This document shows, in pieces, positions 20,369 to 27,010 of a stretch of DNA of 64,000 bases (positions are counted from its first letter, which is position 1; each line of letters opens with the position of its first letter). The DNA comes from Caenimonas sedimenti (GTDB lineage: Bacteria; Pseudomonadota; Gammaproteobacteria; Burkholderiales; Burkholderiaceae_C). Both the position numbers and the translations under genes were made by a program. The notes under the pieces were generated by a model. It searched no databases. It was not told the origin of the DNA and saw only the letters and a list, made by a program, of their open reading frames with translations. The stretch lies in assembly GCF_007833165.1 (NCBI RefSeq), contig NZ_VOBQ01000014.1, forward strand, positions 186,001-250,000, written 5' to 3'.

Positions 20369-20718
20369 TTATGTGGCATGGGCACAGCGCCAATGAATGA
20401 ACTCCGGCCAAGCCGGCGTCGCTCGCGGTCACCTCACGCGCGGGGCGCGTTGGAGGCTGCCGGTACTCGGGTGGGGTGGTGCGCCCGTGTGACCTCGCGG
20501 GCTCAGACCGAGTCCTCTCCGGATGCGCTTCGAATGTTCTGTCCCGAGCGCTCGACCGTATGTAGTCTCCGTGGAGCCATGCCGCCTGTGCCTGGCATGC
20601 ATCTCGTGGGCACTACCACGGCTTCACATAACATGGCGATCGACACGGACGCCCAAGGGCGTCCGCTCAGTCGCTGCGCTCCCTGCGCACCTTTCCGTGG
20701 TCGCCGGTCATCTCCACG
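20369..20718 (+). mobile_element. integron gene cassette 1, ORF-poor (first copy of a repeated cassette)
   Basis: The 350-bp segment begins at TTATGTGGCATGGG directly after a G in ATTACG and ends with G of CACGTTAG, the G|TT boundaries that integron integrases leave. Its 3' end is an attC site whose R'' core CACATAAC is complementary to the segment's own start GTTATGTG. A second copy lies at 21367-21716. It contains one open frame of about 114 codons, but the differences between the copies mostly alter amino acids there, so I do not call a gene. Confidence 0.75.
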
Positions 20719-20724
20719 TTAGAG
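20625..20724 (+). other. attC recombination site of cassette 1
   Basis: About 100 bp. The R'' core is CACATAAC (20625-20632) and the R' core GTTAGAG (20718-20724). After R'' comes a GATCGACACGGACG box shared with the other attC sites. A perfect 8-bp hairpin GGACGCCC / GGGCGTCC with an AA loop (20647-20664) lies inside, as expected for a site recombined as folded single strand. Identified from known attC layout; not tested by folding software. Confidence 0.7.
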
Positions 20725-21366
20725 CGCAGATGCAAGCCAAGTACATTTTCGAGGGCCGATTCTCGGCGGGCTCTAGGGAAGACATTGAGGGCCCACTGAC
20801 GGTTTACGTCGATGACTGCTCGATGTCGGTTGTCGGTCGAGAGCGAACGATCGGCCGCTCGATGCTAAGCATCTCGCCCTTTCAAGGGTGCATGTTCTTT
20901 GGAACGAGCAAGCATTCCGAGCGCACCGATGTTCTGGAAACCGGATACGAACTTGTACTCTCAGGGATAACGATTGGTGTGTATGACGATGGCGGCGGGA
21001 AGGATGGAGAGTTTGATGTCTTCCGGATCAGGGACGTCCGAATCAAGGGAACCTTCGGTTCTGCCGGACTGACGATCAATGTTCGCGCGCAGACATGGCC
21101 TGGAATGCAGATTTGCTACAGCGCACAGGAGCAGCGCGAGAATGCTTACGAACCGATCAAAGTCACAACACAATTCATCGTCCCGCCAAGGGATTTGCAG
21201 GCCTTCATGGGCCTCCGCTTTTCTATCGACCATGAAATGTTTGCGAGGTTCAACTGGAGTAGATTTCAATGAGCACCACGGGTGTCCTGCGCTCTAACAA
21301 GTCGATCGACACGGACGTCCTGTCGGCCGGCTTCGCCGGCCTACTCTCCGCCGGTCATCTCCGACG
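20719..21366 (+). mobile_element. integron gene cassette 2 carrying one orphan gene
   Basis: A 648-bp cassette from T20719 (TTAGAGCGCA) to G21366 (GACGTTATG). The 11-bp end TGCGCTCTAAC at 21288-21298 is the exact reverse complement of GTTAGAGCGCA at 20718-20728, the diagnostic pairing between a cassette's first bases and the R'' core of its own attC. It carries one gene (20730-21272) that starts 11 bp into the cassette and fills most of it. It is visibly richer in A/T than the flanking chromosome, fitting an imported cassette. Confidence 0.78.
20730..21272 (+). CDS. cassette-encoded protein of unknown function
   Basis: A 180-residue soluble-looking protein with no signal peptide or membrane segment. 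It begins MQAKYIFEGRFSAG and shows alternating beta-type stretches: PLTVYVDDCSMSVVG, GYELVLSGITIGVYDD, FDVFRIRDVRIKGTFG, and LTINVRAQTWPGMQICY, ending near RFSIDHEMFARFNWSRF. It may be an all-beta fold; I recognise no family. The ATG lies 11 bp inside the cassette with no strong ribosome site visible, common for cassette genes. Codon use is less G/C-biased than in neighbours, which suggests transfer. Confidence 0.75.
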   Translation: MQAKYIFEGRFSAGSREDIEGPLTVYVDDCSMSVVGRERTIGRSMLSISPFQGCMFFGTSKHSERTDVLETGYELVLSGITIGVYDDGGGKDGEFDVFRIRDVRIKGTFGSAGLTINVRAQTWPGMQICYSAQEQRENAYEPIKVTTQFIVPPRDLQAFMGLRFSIDHEMFARFNWSRFQ

Positions 21367-21373
21367 TTATGTG
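21291..21373 (+). other. attC recombination site of cassette 2
   Basis: About 82 bp. The R'' core is GCTCTAAC (21291-21298) and the R' side CGTTATG (21365-21371). The GATCGACACGGACG box and the CGCCGGTCATCTCC stretch before R' are shared with the attC of cassettes 1 and 3. The centre holds a perfect hairpin GGCCGGC / GCCGGCC with a TTC loop (21325-21341). Shorter than the attC of cassettes 1 and 3, as normal for the variable middle. Confidence 0.75.
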
Positions 21374-21716
21374 GCATGGGCACAGTGCCAATGAATGAAC
21401 TCCGGCCAAGCTGGTGTCGCTCGCGGGCACCTCACGCGCGGGGCGCGTTGGAGGCTGCCGGTACTCGGGTGGGGTGGTGCGCCCGTGTGACCACGCGGGC
21501 TAAGACCGAGTCCTCTCCGGATGCGCTTCGAGTGTTCTGTCCCGAGCGCTCGACCGCATGTAGTCTCCGTGGAGCCATGCCGCCTGTGCCTGGCATGCAT
21601 CTCGTGGGCACTACCACGGCTTCACATAACATGGCGATCGACACGGACGCCCAAGGGCGTCCGCTCAGTCGCTGTGCTCCTTGCGCACCTGTCCTCGGTC
21701 GCCGGTCATCTCCACG
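21367..21716 (+). mobile_element. integron gene cassette 3, second copy of the ORF-poor cassette
   Basis: Exactly 350 bp like cassette 1, with no indel and about 13 mismatches by eye. Identity starts and stops at the G|TT points although the flanks differ (CCGACG before it here, ATTACG before copy 1), which argues for two separate cassette insertions or recombination rather than simple segmental duplication. The repeated open frame has about nine codon-changing and two silent differences between copies, so a protein is unlikely. It may carry a non-coding RNA, a promoter or nothing. Confidence 0.75.
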
Positions 21717-21722
21717 TTAGCC
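21623..21722 (+). other. attC recombination site of cassette 3
   Basis: The R'' core is CACATAAC (21623-21630) and the R' core GTTAGCC (21716-21722). The internal GGACGCCC / GGGCGTCC hairpin and the GATCGACACGGACG box match the attC of cassette 1, while the right half differs at several bases (GTCCTC against TTCCGT). Confidence 0.7.
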
Positions 21723-22160
21723 CTCATGCCCATGCCACGTACTTCAATGCCGCGCTGGCTGTCCGCATTGCTGGCATACATCGCCGCAAGCTACGTGATT
21801 TGTGCGTTTGCCTTCCTGCGCGGTGGTGCTCCGCACGGCAATGACGGAATCTTTGTATTTGTGTGGTTCTTTTCGCCTGTCATGCCGCTGATGTTTCTGG
21901 GAACAATCGCATCGGCAGGTGCGAAGCACTTTGAGGAGTGGGGGTGGCTAGTCGCTTCATTCTTGGCCTCTTGGCTTGGGTTGTATTTGCTGTTGCGGCT
22001 GCCCATGTGGAAAAATGAAGAACGAGCAAAGCGCCTCTATGTCACAGCCGGGAAGGGGATAGAGTGAAGCAAGGAACGAGTGGCGCCGCGCTAAGACGGG
22101 CTAACCAGCTAGTCAACACGGACACGGAGCTTGCTTCACTTCGATTGACACTCTGACCTA
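21717..22160 (+). mobile_element. integron gene cassette 4, right end degraded
   Basis: Begins TTAGCCCTCATG after G21716. The matching R'' core GGGCTAAC is at 22098-22105, followed by a variant of the shared box (AGTCAACACGGAC). No GTTRRRY R' core follows, so the attC is truncated or decayed before the IS fragments that begin near 22200. The right limit given is approximate. It contains one gene at 21726-22067. Confidence 0.6.
21726..22067 (+). CDS. cassette-encoded small membrane protein
   Basis: A 113-residue protein with three probable membrane segments: LSALLAYIAASYVICAFAF (about 12-30), GIFVFVWFFSPVMPLMFLG (about 41-59) and WLVASFLASWLGLYLLLRL (about 74-92), then a charged C-terminus WKNEERAKRLYVTAGKG. 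No family recognised. The ATG is 9 bp inside cassette 4; a second ATG two codons later is possible. Membrane proteins of unknown role are frequent cargo in chromosomal integron cassettes. Confidence 0.65.
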   Translation: MPMPRTSMPRWLSALLAYIAASYVICAFAFLRGGAPHGNDGIFVFVWFFSPVMPLMFLGTIASAGAKHFEEWGWLVASFLASWLGLYLLLRLPMWKNEERAKRLYVTAGKGIE

Positions 22161-22200
22161 ACTCAGAGAGCAATCCGCGGCGAAACCCGGACCCGGGACG

Positions 22201-22300
22201 ATCAAGGACCACGGACTTGAATTCAAGCTCAGAGCCGTCCAGCTGAGCAACCAGCCCGGAGTGCTGATCAAGGACGTGGCCGAGTCCTAGGGCATCCTTC
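22201..22300 (+). pseudogene. IS3-family transposase OrfA remnant
   Basis: Frame-1 translation from 22207 reads DHGLEFKLRAVQLSNQPG, then VLIKDVAES and a stop (TAG 22288-22290), then GIL. This matches the N-terminal helix-turn-helix part of IS3-family OrfA, where the next residues would be LGIHP; the TAG replaces the Leu codon. No OrfB or terminal repeats can be followed, so only a dead fragment remains. The stretch 22291-22383 beyond it shows nothing I can assign. Confidence 0.6.
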
Positions 22301-22383
22301 GGAGCGGCCGGGCACACCGTCTGGCCGTGCGAGGCAAAGAGGCGCGCCCCATCGTGGGCCGCCGGAACACGCCTTCAGCCCGA

Positions 22384-22476
22384 TCAGGCACGTGGCAGCG
22401 CCCTGCCCGTTGCATCTACCCCATGCAGGTCAAACTCGTTGTTTGCCAGATCGATGCCTAGAGTGACAATATCCAT
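22384..22476 (-). pseudogene. IS110-family transposase N-terminal fragment
   Basis: On the minus strand, MDIVTLGIDLANNEFDLHG followed by VDATGRAL matches the start of IS110-family transposases (pattern VTLGIDLAKNVFxLHGVD), including the first catalytic Asp of the DEDD domain. The frame stops after about 30 residues at 22384, and nothing further of the element is recognisable. A start 7 codons upstream (22497) is also possible. Evidence of past insertion at the array's right flank. Confidence 0.6.
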
Positions 22477-22661
22477 GGCCTCCTTCGTTTCATTCATCAG
22501 GCTCACCTTTGGCACTTGAGATTGGCTACCGCGACGGAGACGAGTTCCAGTGTCTCTTCTTGTTGGAAGACGATGCGCATTGCTGGTTCCTGCATCCATG
22601 GTTCAAGGACGTCTGTCGGAGACTAACCAGGCATCAATGCTGAGCCTTGGCTCAGGACACC

Positions 22662-23219
22662 ATGGGACTCTTGACCTTCAGCATCAACGTCACCCTGGAC
22701 GGCTGCGTCGACCACCAGGAAGGCATCGCCGACGACGAGACGCACGCGTTCTTCACCCGCCTCATGGACGAGCGCGGGGCGATGCTGTGGGGCCGCGTCA
22801 CCTACGAGATGATGGAGAGCTACTGGCCCGCGGTCGCCCGCGGCGACGCGGAGGCGCCGCCGGCCTTGCGCCAGTGGGCGGTCAAGCTGGAGGCCAAGCC
22901 GAAGTACGTGGTGTCCTCGACGCGAAAGGACTTCCCCTGGACGAACAGCCACCACATCGGCGGTGACCCGCGCGCAGGCGTCCGGCAGCTCAAGGAGGCG
23001 ACACCGAACGGCGTTCTCCTCGGCAGCGGCAAGCTCGCGACCGAACTGGACCGGCTGGATCTGATCGACGAGTACCAGTTGCTCGTCCACCCCAGGATCG
23101 CCGGCCACGGCCCGACCCTGTTCGAGGGCGGGCTGCCCGGCACGCGACGGCTCGAGTTGATCTCGGCGACGGCGTTGCGCTGCGGTGCGGTTGCCATGCA
23201 CTACCGGCGGGCACGCTGA
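22662..23219 (+). CDS. RibD C-terminal / dihydrofolate-reductase-like family protein
   Basis: A 185-residue DHFR-fold protein of the RibD_C family, which binds NAD(P)H and reduces small substrates. Signatures are FSINVTLDGCVDH at the N-terminus, AMLWGRVTYEMMESYWP (residues about 43-60), KYVVSSTRKD and a C-terminal DEYQLLVHPRIAGHGPTLFEG. ATG 22662 with an AGGA just upstream is preferred over an in-frame TTG five codons earlier. Often transferred between bacteria in accessory regions; no substrate is established. Confidence 0.88.
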   Translation: MGLLTFSINVTLDGCVDHQEGIADDETHAFFTRLMDERGAMLWGRVTYEMMESYWPAVARGDAEAPPALRQWAVKLEAKPKYVVSSTRKDFPWTNSHHIGGDPRAGVRQLKEATPNGVLLGSGKLATELDRLDLIDEYQLLVHPRIAGHGPTLFEGGLPGTRRLELISATALRCGAVAMHYRRAR

Positions 23220-23238
23220 CCAGGAGATGCTCCACAGC

Positions 23239-23562
23239 ATGAAAGACGAAGCGCACAACATGCAGACACCCAAGGCCACCATCCGCCGATTCAAAGGCTA
23301 CGGCTTGTTCGGCGGCGCCACGCTGGGCGTGCTCGTGGGAATTCTCGTGAGCGGGCCCCACTCCCCGGAATGGTCGGTCGTGCTGTCGCTGGCGGTGGTC
23401 GGGGGATTCGGGTGTGGAGGTGCACTGATCGGATACCTCATCCTCCCGCAGCTGTCTGGCGCGCTGGCCGGCGGTGGCTCCTCGAACCCTGAGCAAGAGG
23501 ATGATCGCGTCCAGGCGCGGACCGGCAGCGCGGGACCGGAGATCGGCAGCAGTGCCGACTGA
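23239..23562 (+). CDS. small two-segment membrane protein of unknown function
   Basis: About 107 residues. Two hydrophobic segments (GLFGGATLGVLVGILVSG and VVLSLAVVGGFGCGGALIG) flank a short loop, then a polar C-terminal tail rich in Ser, Glu and Gly. Start is uncertain: ATG 23227 directly abuts a CAGGAG box, ATG 23239 is 12 nt past it. No family recognised. It follows the RibD-like gene by about 20 nt and could share its transcript. Confidence 0.6.
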   Translation: MKDEAHNMQTPKATIRRFKGYGLFGGATLGVLVGILVSGPHSPEWSVVLSLAVVGGFGCGGALIGYLILPQLSGALAGGGSSNPEQEDDRVQARTGSAGPEIGSSAD

Positions 23563-23682
23563 TCACGATCCTCCGCCACGGTCACGCGCATGCCGCAACC
23601 GGGCCGGCCTTGCGTATGCTTGCGGCAGCGCGCAGGGAACAGGCCACGATGTGCAGTCCAGGAGCGCAACCCGATCCATCAC

Positions 23683-24153
23683 ATGCCCGAACAGAACGTC
23701 CCCACCCTCTATGAATGGCTAGGCGGCATCGAGGCGCTCGATCGCCTGAGCACCCGCTTCTACGAGCGCGTGAAGAGCGATGCCCTGCTGGGGCCGGTCT
23801 TCGCCCACATGGACGCCGGCCATCCGGCGCACGTCGCGGCCTTTCTGGGGGAGGTGCTGGGCGGTCCCACCACCTACTCCGAGCAGCATGGCGGCCACCC
23901 GCACATGATCCGGCAGCACCTGAATCGCCATCTCTCCCAGGAGCAGCGGCGCCAGTGGGTCAACCTGCTGCTCGACACGGCGGACGAACTCAAGCTGCCG
24001 GACGATCCGGAGTTTCGCTCGGCCCTGGTCGGTTACCTCGAATGGGGGTCGCGGCTGGCGGTCCTCAATTCGCAGCCGGGTGCCAGTGCGGAAGAGAACG
24101 CGCCGATGCCCAAGTGGGGTTGGGGCGAGGTGAAGGGGCCGTACCAGGGCTAG
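23683..24153 (+). CDS. group II truncated haemoglobin
   Basis: A 156-residue 2-over-2 globin: TLYEWLGGIEALDRLSTRFYE (A/B helices), DALLGPVFAHMD, HPAHVAAFLGEVLGGP (E helix), HGGHPHMIRQHLN with the proximal-histidine region, and RQWVNLLLDTADEL. The C-terminal APMPKWGWGEVKGPY is usual for this subgroup. It binds haem and oxygen or NO, with proposed roles in redox or NO chemistry. Start ATG 23683 gives the normal N-terminus; an in-frame upstream extension is not globin-like. Confidence 0.93.
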   Translation: MPEQNVPTLYEWLGGIEALDRLSTRFYERVKSDALLGPVFAHMDAGHPAHVAAFLGEVLGGPTTYSEQHGGHPHMIRQHLNRHLSQEQRRQWVNLLLDTADELKLPDDPEFRSALVGYLEWGSRLAVLNSQPGASAEENAPMPKWGWGEVKGPYQG

Positions 24154-24311
24154 CGTCCGATGGCAAAGTTCGTCCCCGCCATTTTTCCCGCGCTCAGGCA
24201 GAAGGCCGGCGAGGCAATGCTCGTCGGGGCTGATGTGGTTGGCCTGGTCCTGTCCGCGACATGTCGCGACAAGCAGTCCCGATCCTTGATCCCCACTTCG
24301 AGGACAACCCC

Positions 24312-24517
24312 ATGAAGAAGCCTTCTGACGCGAGCCCCGCCCAGCCGGCATCGGCGCTCATCTCCGAAAAGATCGCCAGCCTCGACGGCAACGCCCGCCG
24401 CGCGATCGACATCCATGAAGGGGAATCCGTGACGCGGCCGCGTTCAAGGCGCTCGTTCGCGAGGCTGCGGCGCTCAATGCCGCCAAGGCGAAGCCAGTGA
24501 AGAAAGCGAAGGCCTAG
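24312..24517 (+). pseudogene. DUF1801 protein with internal deletion and frameshift
   Basis: The first codons, MKKPSDASPAQPASALISEK then IASLDG, match the N-terminus of DUF1801 proteins, but the frame jumps directly to NARRAIDIHEGE, which belongs near the C-terminus. About 80-90 residues of the core are missing. A one-base loss after GESV then breaks the frame; the +1 frame restores AAAFKALVREAAALNAAKA to a stop at 24515. The junction falls on SLDG, a motif present at both ends of the full-length family, consistent with recombination between short repeats. Family recalled from memory, not searched. Confidence 0.6.
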
Positions 24518-24535
24518 CGGCTGCGCATCGTCGTC

Positions 24536-25111
24536 ATGTGGCGCAAACCTCCGTCATTCAAACGCCTGGCCGTCCTGCTCTGCCTGGTGGTGCCGGCGTT
24601 GGCCTGGGCCTTCGTCAAGCCGGTGCGGGTGGTGATGCCGGGCTGGGCGGACGTCACCTGCGCCGGCGCCCTCTGCACCGACGACATGCGCCGGGCGAGC
24701 GAGGCGGAGCAGCTCCTGGCGGAAGCGCAGGCCCATGTCGAGAGGCAAGTGGGGGCGTTCGGCCGCCGCCCGCGGGTGATCTTTTGCGCGCGGCAAGCCT
24801 GCGCCGATTACTTCGGCCTGGGGGCGCGCTCCGCCGTCACGCTGGCATCGGTGGCCACGGTCATCGGCCCGAATGCATGGAAACCGCACTACGTCCGGCA
24901 TGAACTGCTGCACCATGCGCAGAGCGACCGCCTCGGACCCATCACGCTGCTGTTCAAGCCGGCGTGGGTGGTCGAGGGCATGGCCTATGGGTTGAGCGAA
25001 GATCCGCGTTCGCCCCTCGCGGAGCCCTTCGAATCGCAGCGCAAGGCGTTCCTGGACTGGTATGGAGGAATCGATCACACCCAACTCTGGCCGGAACTGA
25101 GGAAGTTGTGA
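24536..25111 (+). CDS. exported HExxH metallopeptidase-like protein
   Basis: A 191-residue protein with an N-terminal hydrophobic signal or anchor (RLAVLLCLVVPALAWAF). The motif RHELLHHAQ contains HELLH, the zinc HExxH pattern, near residue 123, and WVVEGMAYGLSE follows about 25 residues later with a Glu placed as in gluzincins (third ligand). Together these suggest a small extracytoplasmic zinc peptidase, but no family is recognised and activity is inferred. Cysteines (CAGALC, CARQAC) suggest disulfides. Its stop overlaps a GTG of the next frame. Confidence 0.7.
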   Translation: MWRKPPSFKRLAVLLCLVVPALAWAFVKPVRVVMPGWADVTCAGALCTDDMRRASEAEQLLAEAQAHVERQVGAFGRRPRVIFCARQACADYFGLGARSAVTLASVATVIGPNAWKPHYVRHELLHHAQSDRLGPITLLFKPAWVVEGMAYGLSEDPRSPLAEPFESQRKAFLDWYGGIDHTQLWPELRKL

Positions 25112-25438
25112 GCCTGCCGATCCGCGACGCCCTGCCCGCCATTCGCCGCCTGGCGGCAGCGGACCTCGATGCGCTGCTGGCGCTCTATGCGCACTCGCAC
25201 ACCGCCGACACGGCACTTCCTGTGCGTGCCGAGGTTCTCGCGGTCTGGTCGGAACTGATGGGCAGCGACCGGCACCCGTACTTCGGTGTGTTCGTGGAGG
25301 ACCGGCTGGTCGCCAGCTGCACGCTCACCATCGTGCCCAACCTCACGCGCAGCTGCCGGCCGTACGGCGTGATCGAGAACGTCGTGACCCACCGATTTCC
25401 GCGGCCGCGGCCATGCTGGCGTAGCGCCATCCGTGTGA
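25108..25438 (+). pseudogene. GNAT-family acetyltransferase, frameshifted and truncated
   Basis: Starts with GTG 25108 overlapping the previous stop. The N-terminal half is a good GNAT: IRRLAAADLDALLALYAHSH, HPYFGVFVEDRLVASCTLTI and GVIENVVTHR. There a 2-nt loss shifts the frame; in the +2 frame the acetyl-CoA loop reads DFRGRGHAG, then VAPSV and a stop at 25436-25438. The remaining C-terminal strand and helix are absent. Unlikely to be active. Confidence 0.7.
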
Positions 25439-25449
25439 CATCCTGGGCA

Positions 25450-25479
25450 TTTACAGCCCGGCAGTGTTACAGCTATAGT
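25450..25479 (+). promoter_or_regulatory. probable sigma-70 promoter for the TPR/SUFU pair
   Basis: TTTACA (25450-25455) and TATAGT (25474-25479) are 18 bp apart, close to the sigma-70 consensus. A shifted -35 TTACAG would give 17 bp. They lie 33 bp upstream of the start at 25512, with a GGAGGGAGA ribosome site between. Confidence 0.55.
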
Positions 25480-25511
25480 TTTCTCATTCGATCAAACGGG
25501 AGGGAGAAAGC

Positions 25512-26285
25512 ATGCCTATTTTCGGTATCGGGCTGTATTTCGCGCTGGCCATCTTTTGCGCCATCCATGCGGTGCGCCACCGCCAGCCTCTCTACTGGCT
25601 GTTCATCCTGTTCGCTTTCCCTTTGCTGGGCAGCCTCGTCTACTTCTTCGCCATCTACCTGCCCAATTCCAGGCTGCAGCGCAACGCGCTGAAGGCCGTG
25701 TCGGCGGCCGCGCGTGCCATCGACCCGCAACGCGAGGTGCGCGAGGCACGGCTTCTCTACGACGAGACGCCGACCGCGCAGAACCGCATGCGCCTGGCCA
25801 CGGCGCTCCTCGACGTCGGTGACGCGCCGGGGGCTGCCGCCGAATACGAAGCCTGCCTCACCGGCCCCTTCGCGGCGGACCCGGAGATCCGGCTCGGCGC
25901 AGCCCGCGCTTTCGTGGAATGCCAGCGCTTCGCCGAAGCGCTGCACCTGCTGCAGCCCTTGCGGCAGGAACGGCCGGACTACCGGCCCGAGCCTGTGGCG
26001 TTGCTGTTCGCGCGGGCCCATGCCGGGTGCAAGCAGGCGGCCGAGACGCGCGCCGAGTTCGAGGCGGCCGAGGCGCGCTTCGGGACGTACGAGGTGAAGG
26101 CGGAGTACGCCATCTGGGCCTATGGCATCGGCGACGCAACCACCGCGAGCCGCCTGCAGGCCGAGCTGGACAAGATCGCGGCGCGTTGGAACCCGCTGAC
26201 GCGCGAGCTGAACGAGGTGTCGCAAAGCCGGCTGCAGACCGCACGGGACCTGGCCGTTCGGCAGGGCGAGGTGGCCCGCGCATGA
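25512..26285 (+). CDS. PLDc_N membrane domain with TPR-like repeats
   Basis: A 257-residue protein. The first 50 residues form two membrane segments matching the PLDc_N domain (GIGLYFALAIFCAIHAV, then WLFILFAFPLLGSLVYFF). After that come helical repeats resembling tetratricopeptides (NRMRLATALLDVGDAPGAA, GAARAFVECQRFAEALHLL, LLFARAHAGCKQAAETRAEF), so the soluble part is probably a TPR-type interaction surface on the cytoplasmic face. It has its own strong promoter. The stop overlaps the next start by 4 nt (ATGA), so it is translationally coupled to the SUFU-domain protein. Confidence 0.8.
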   Translation: MPIFGIGLYFALAIFCAIHAVRHRQPLYWLFILFAFPLLGSLVYFFAIYLPNSRLQRNALKAVSAAARAIDPQREVREARLLYDETPTAQNRMRLATALLDVGDAPGAAAEYEACLTGPFAADPEIRLGAARAFVECQRFAEALHLLQPLRQERPDYRPEPVALLFARAHAGCKQAAETRAEFEAAEARFGTYEVKAEYAIWAYGIGDATTASRLQAELDKIAARWNPLTRELNEVSQSRLQTARDLAVRQGEVARA

Positions 26286-26998
26286 GCGAGCTCGTGTCGC
26301 CCAGCGGCAACCCCATCCTGCGGCATGGTGAAGCGGCCCAATGGGAGGCTGCCGGCGGCGACTCGTCCGAGCCCCGGATCAGCGAACACATCCAGGCCCA
26401 CCTGGGTCCCGTGGACGTGGTCTTTCACGAACTCGTTTCCGATGCGGTCCACATCGACGTCCACGTCGTCCGACCCGGGCCAGCGTCTTCCTTCGTGCGC
26501 CTGGTCACGTCCGGGATGAGCGACCGCCCCATGAACGTTCCGGCCGACGCGGGCGCGCCGCGCCACCTGGAACTCATGGTGACCTTGCCGGCCGGCTGGC
26601 GGCTGACGCAGGAGGACCTCAAGGACGAGCGCTGGTACTGGCCGATCCGCATGCTGAAGTTCCTCGCGCGGCTGCCGCACAAGTACGACACGTGGCTGGG
26701 TTTTGGCCACACCGTTCCCAACGGTGATCCGCCCGAGCCCTATGCGCCCGGCACCGGCCTGGCGGGAGCCATCATCCTGCCGCCCATCACGTTGCCGGAA
26801 GACTTTCAGATCCTGCGGGTGGACCCAGCGAAGGAAATCCACTTCATGTCCGTCATCCCCTTGTACCCGCAGGAGATGGACCTGAAGCTCCGGTCCGGCA
26901 CGCAGAAGCTGCTGGAGAAGTTCGACAAGGCGGGTTTCAGTGACCTCATCGACCCCGCACGGACGAACGTTGCGCGCAAACGGTTCGGGTTCTTCTGA
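26282..26998 (+). CDS. Suppressor-of-fused (SUFU) domain protein
   Basis: A 238-residue protein with the SUFU domain seen in many bacteria: VDVVFHELVSDAVHIDVHVV, VRLVTSGMSDRPMNVP, LELMVTLPAGWRL and a long middle with RMLKFLARLPHKYDTWLGFGHTVPNG. The C-terminus carries IHFMSVIPLYPQEMDLKL. Bacterial SUFU domains sit in toxin-immunity loci and elsewhere and are not functionally settled. Here there is no adjacent toxin-like gene; the partner is the coupled TPR-like protein. No signal peptide. Confidence 0.85.
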   Translation: MSELVSPSGNPILRHGEAAQWEAAGGDSSEPRISEHIQAHLGPVDVVFHELVSDAVHIDVHVVRPGPASSFVRLVTSGMSDRPMNVPADAGAPRHLELMVTLPAGWRLTQEDLKDERWYWPIRMLKFLARLPHKYDTWLGFGHTVPNGDPPEPYAPGTGLAGAIILPPITLPEDFQILRVDPAKEIHFMSVIPLYPQEMDLKLRSGTQKLLEKFDKAGFSDLIDPARTNVARKRFGFF

Positions 26999-27010
26999 GT
27001 CCGATCGCGC

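Noticed and set aside
20378..20722. 114-codon open frame in both copies of the ORF-poor cassette
   Set aside because: Differences between the copies are mostly codon-changing, and the frame runs through the attC site itself. Not supported as a gene.
22515..22646. Open frame reading LEIGYRDGDEFQCLFLLEDD and onward on the plus strand
   Set aside because: Protein-like composition, but no credible start codon or ribosome site before it and no family match. Probably a remnant or chance frame among the IS fragments.
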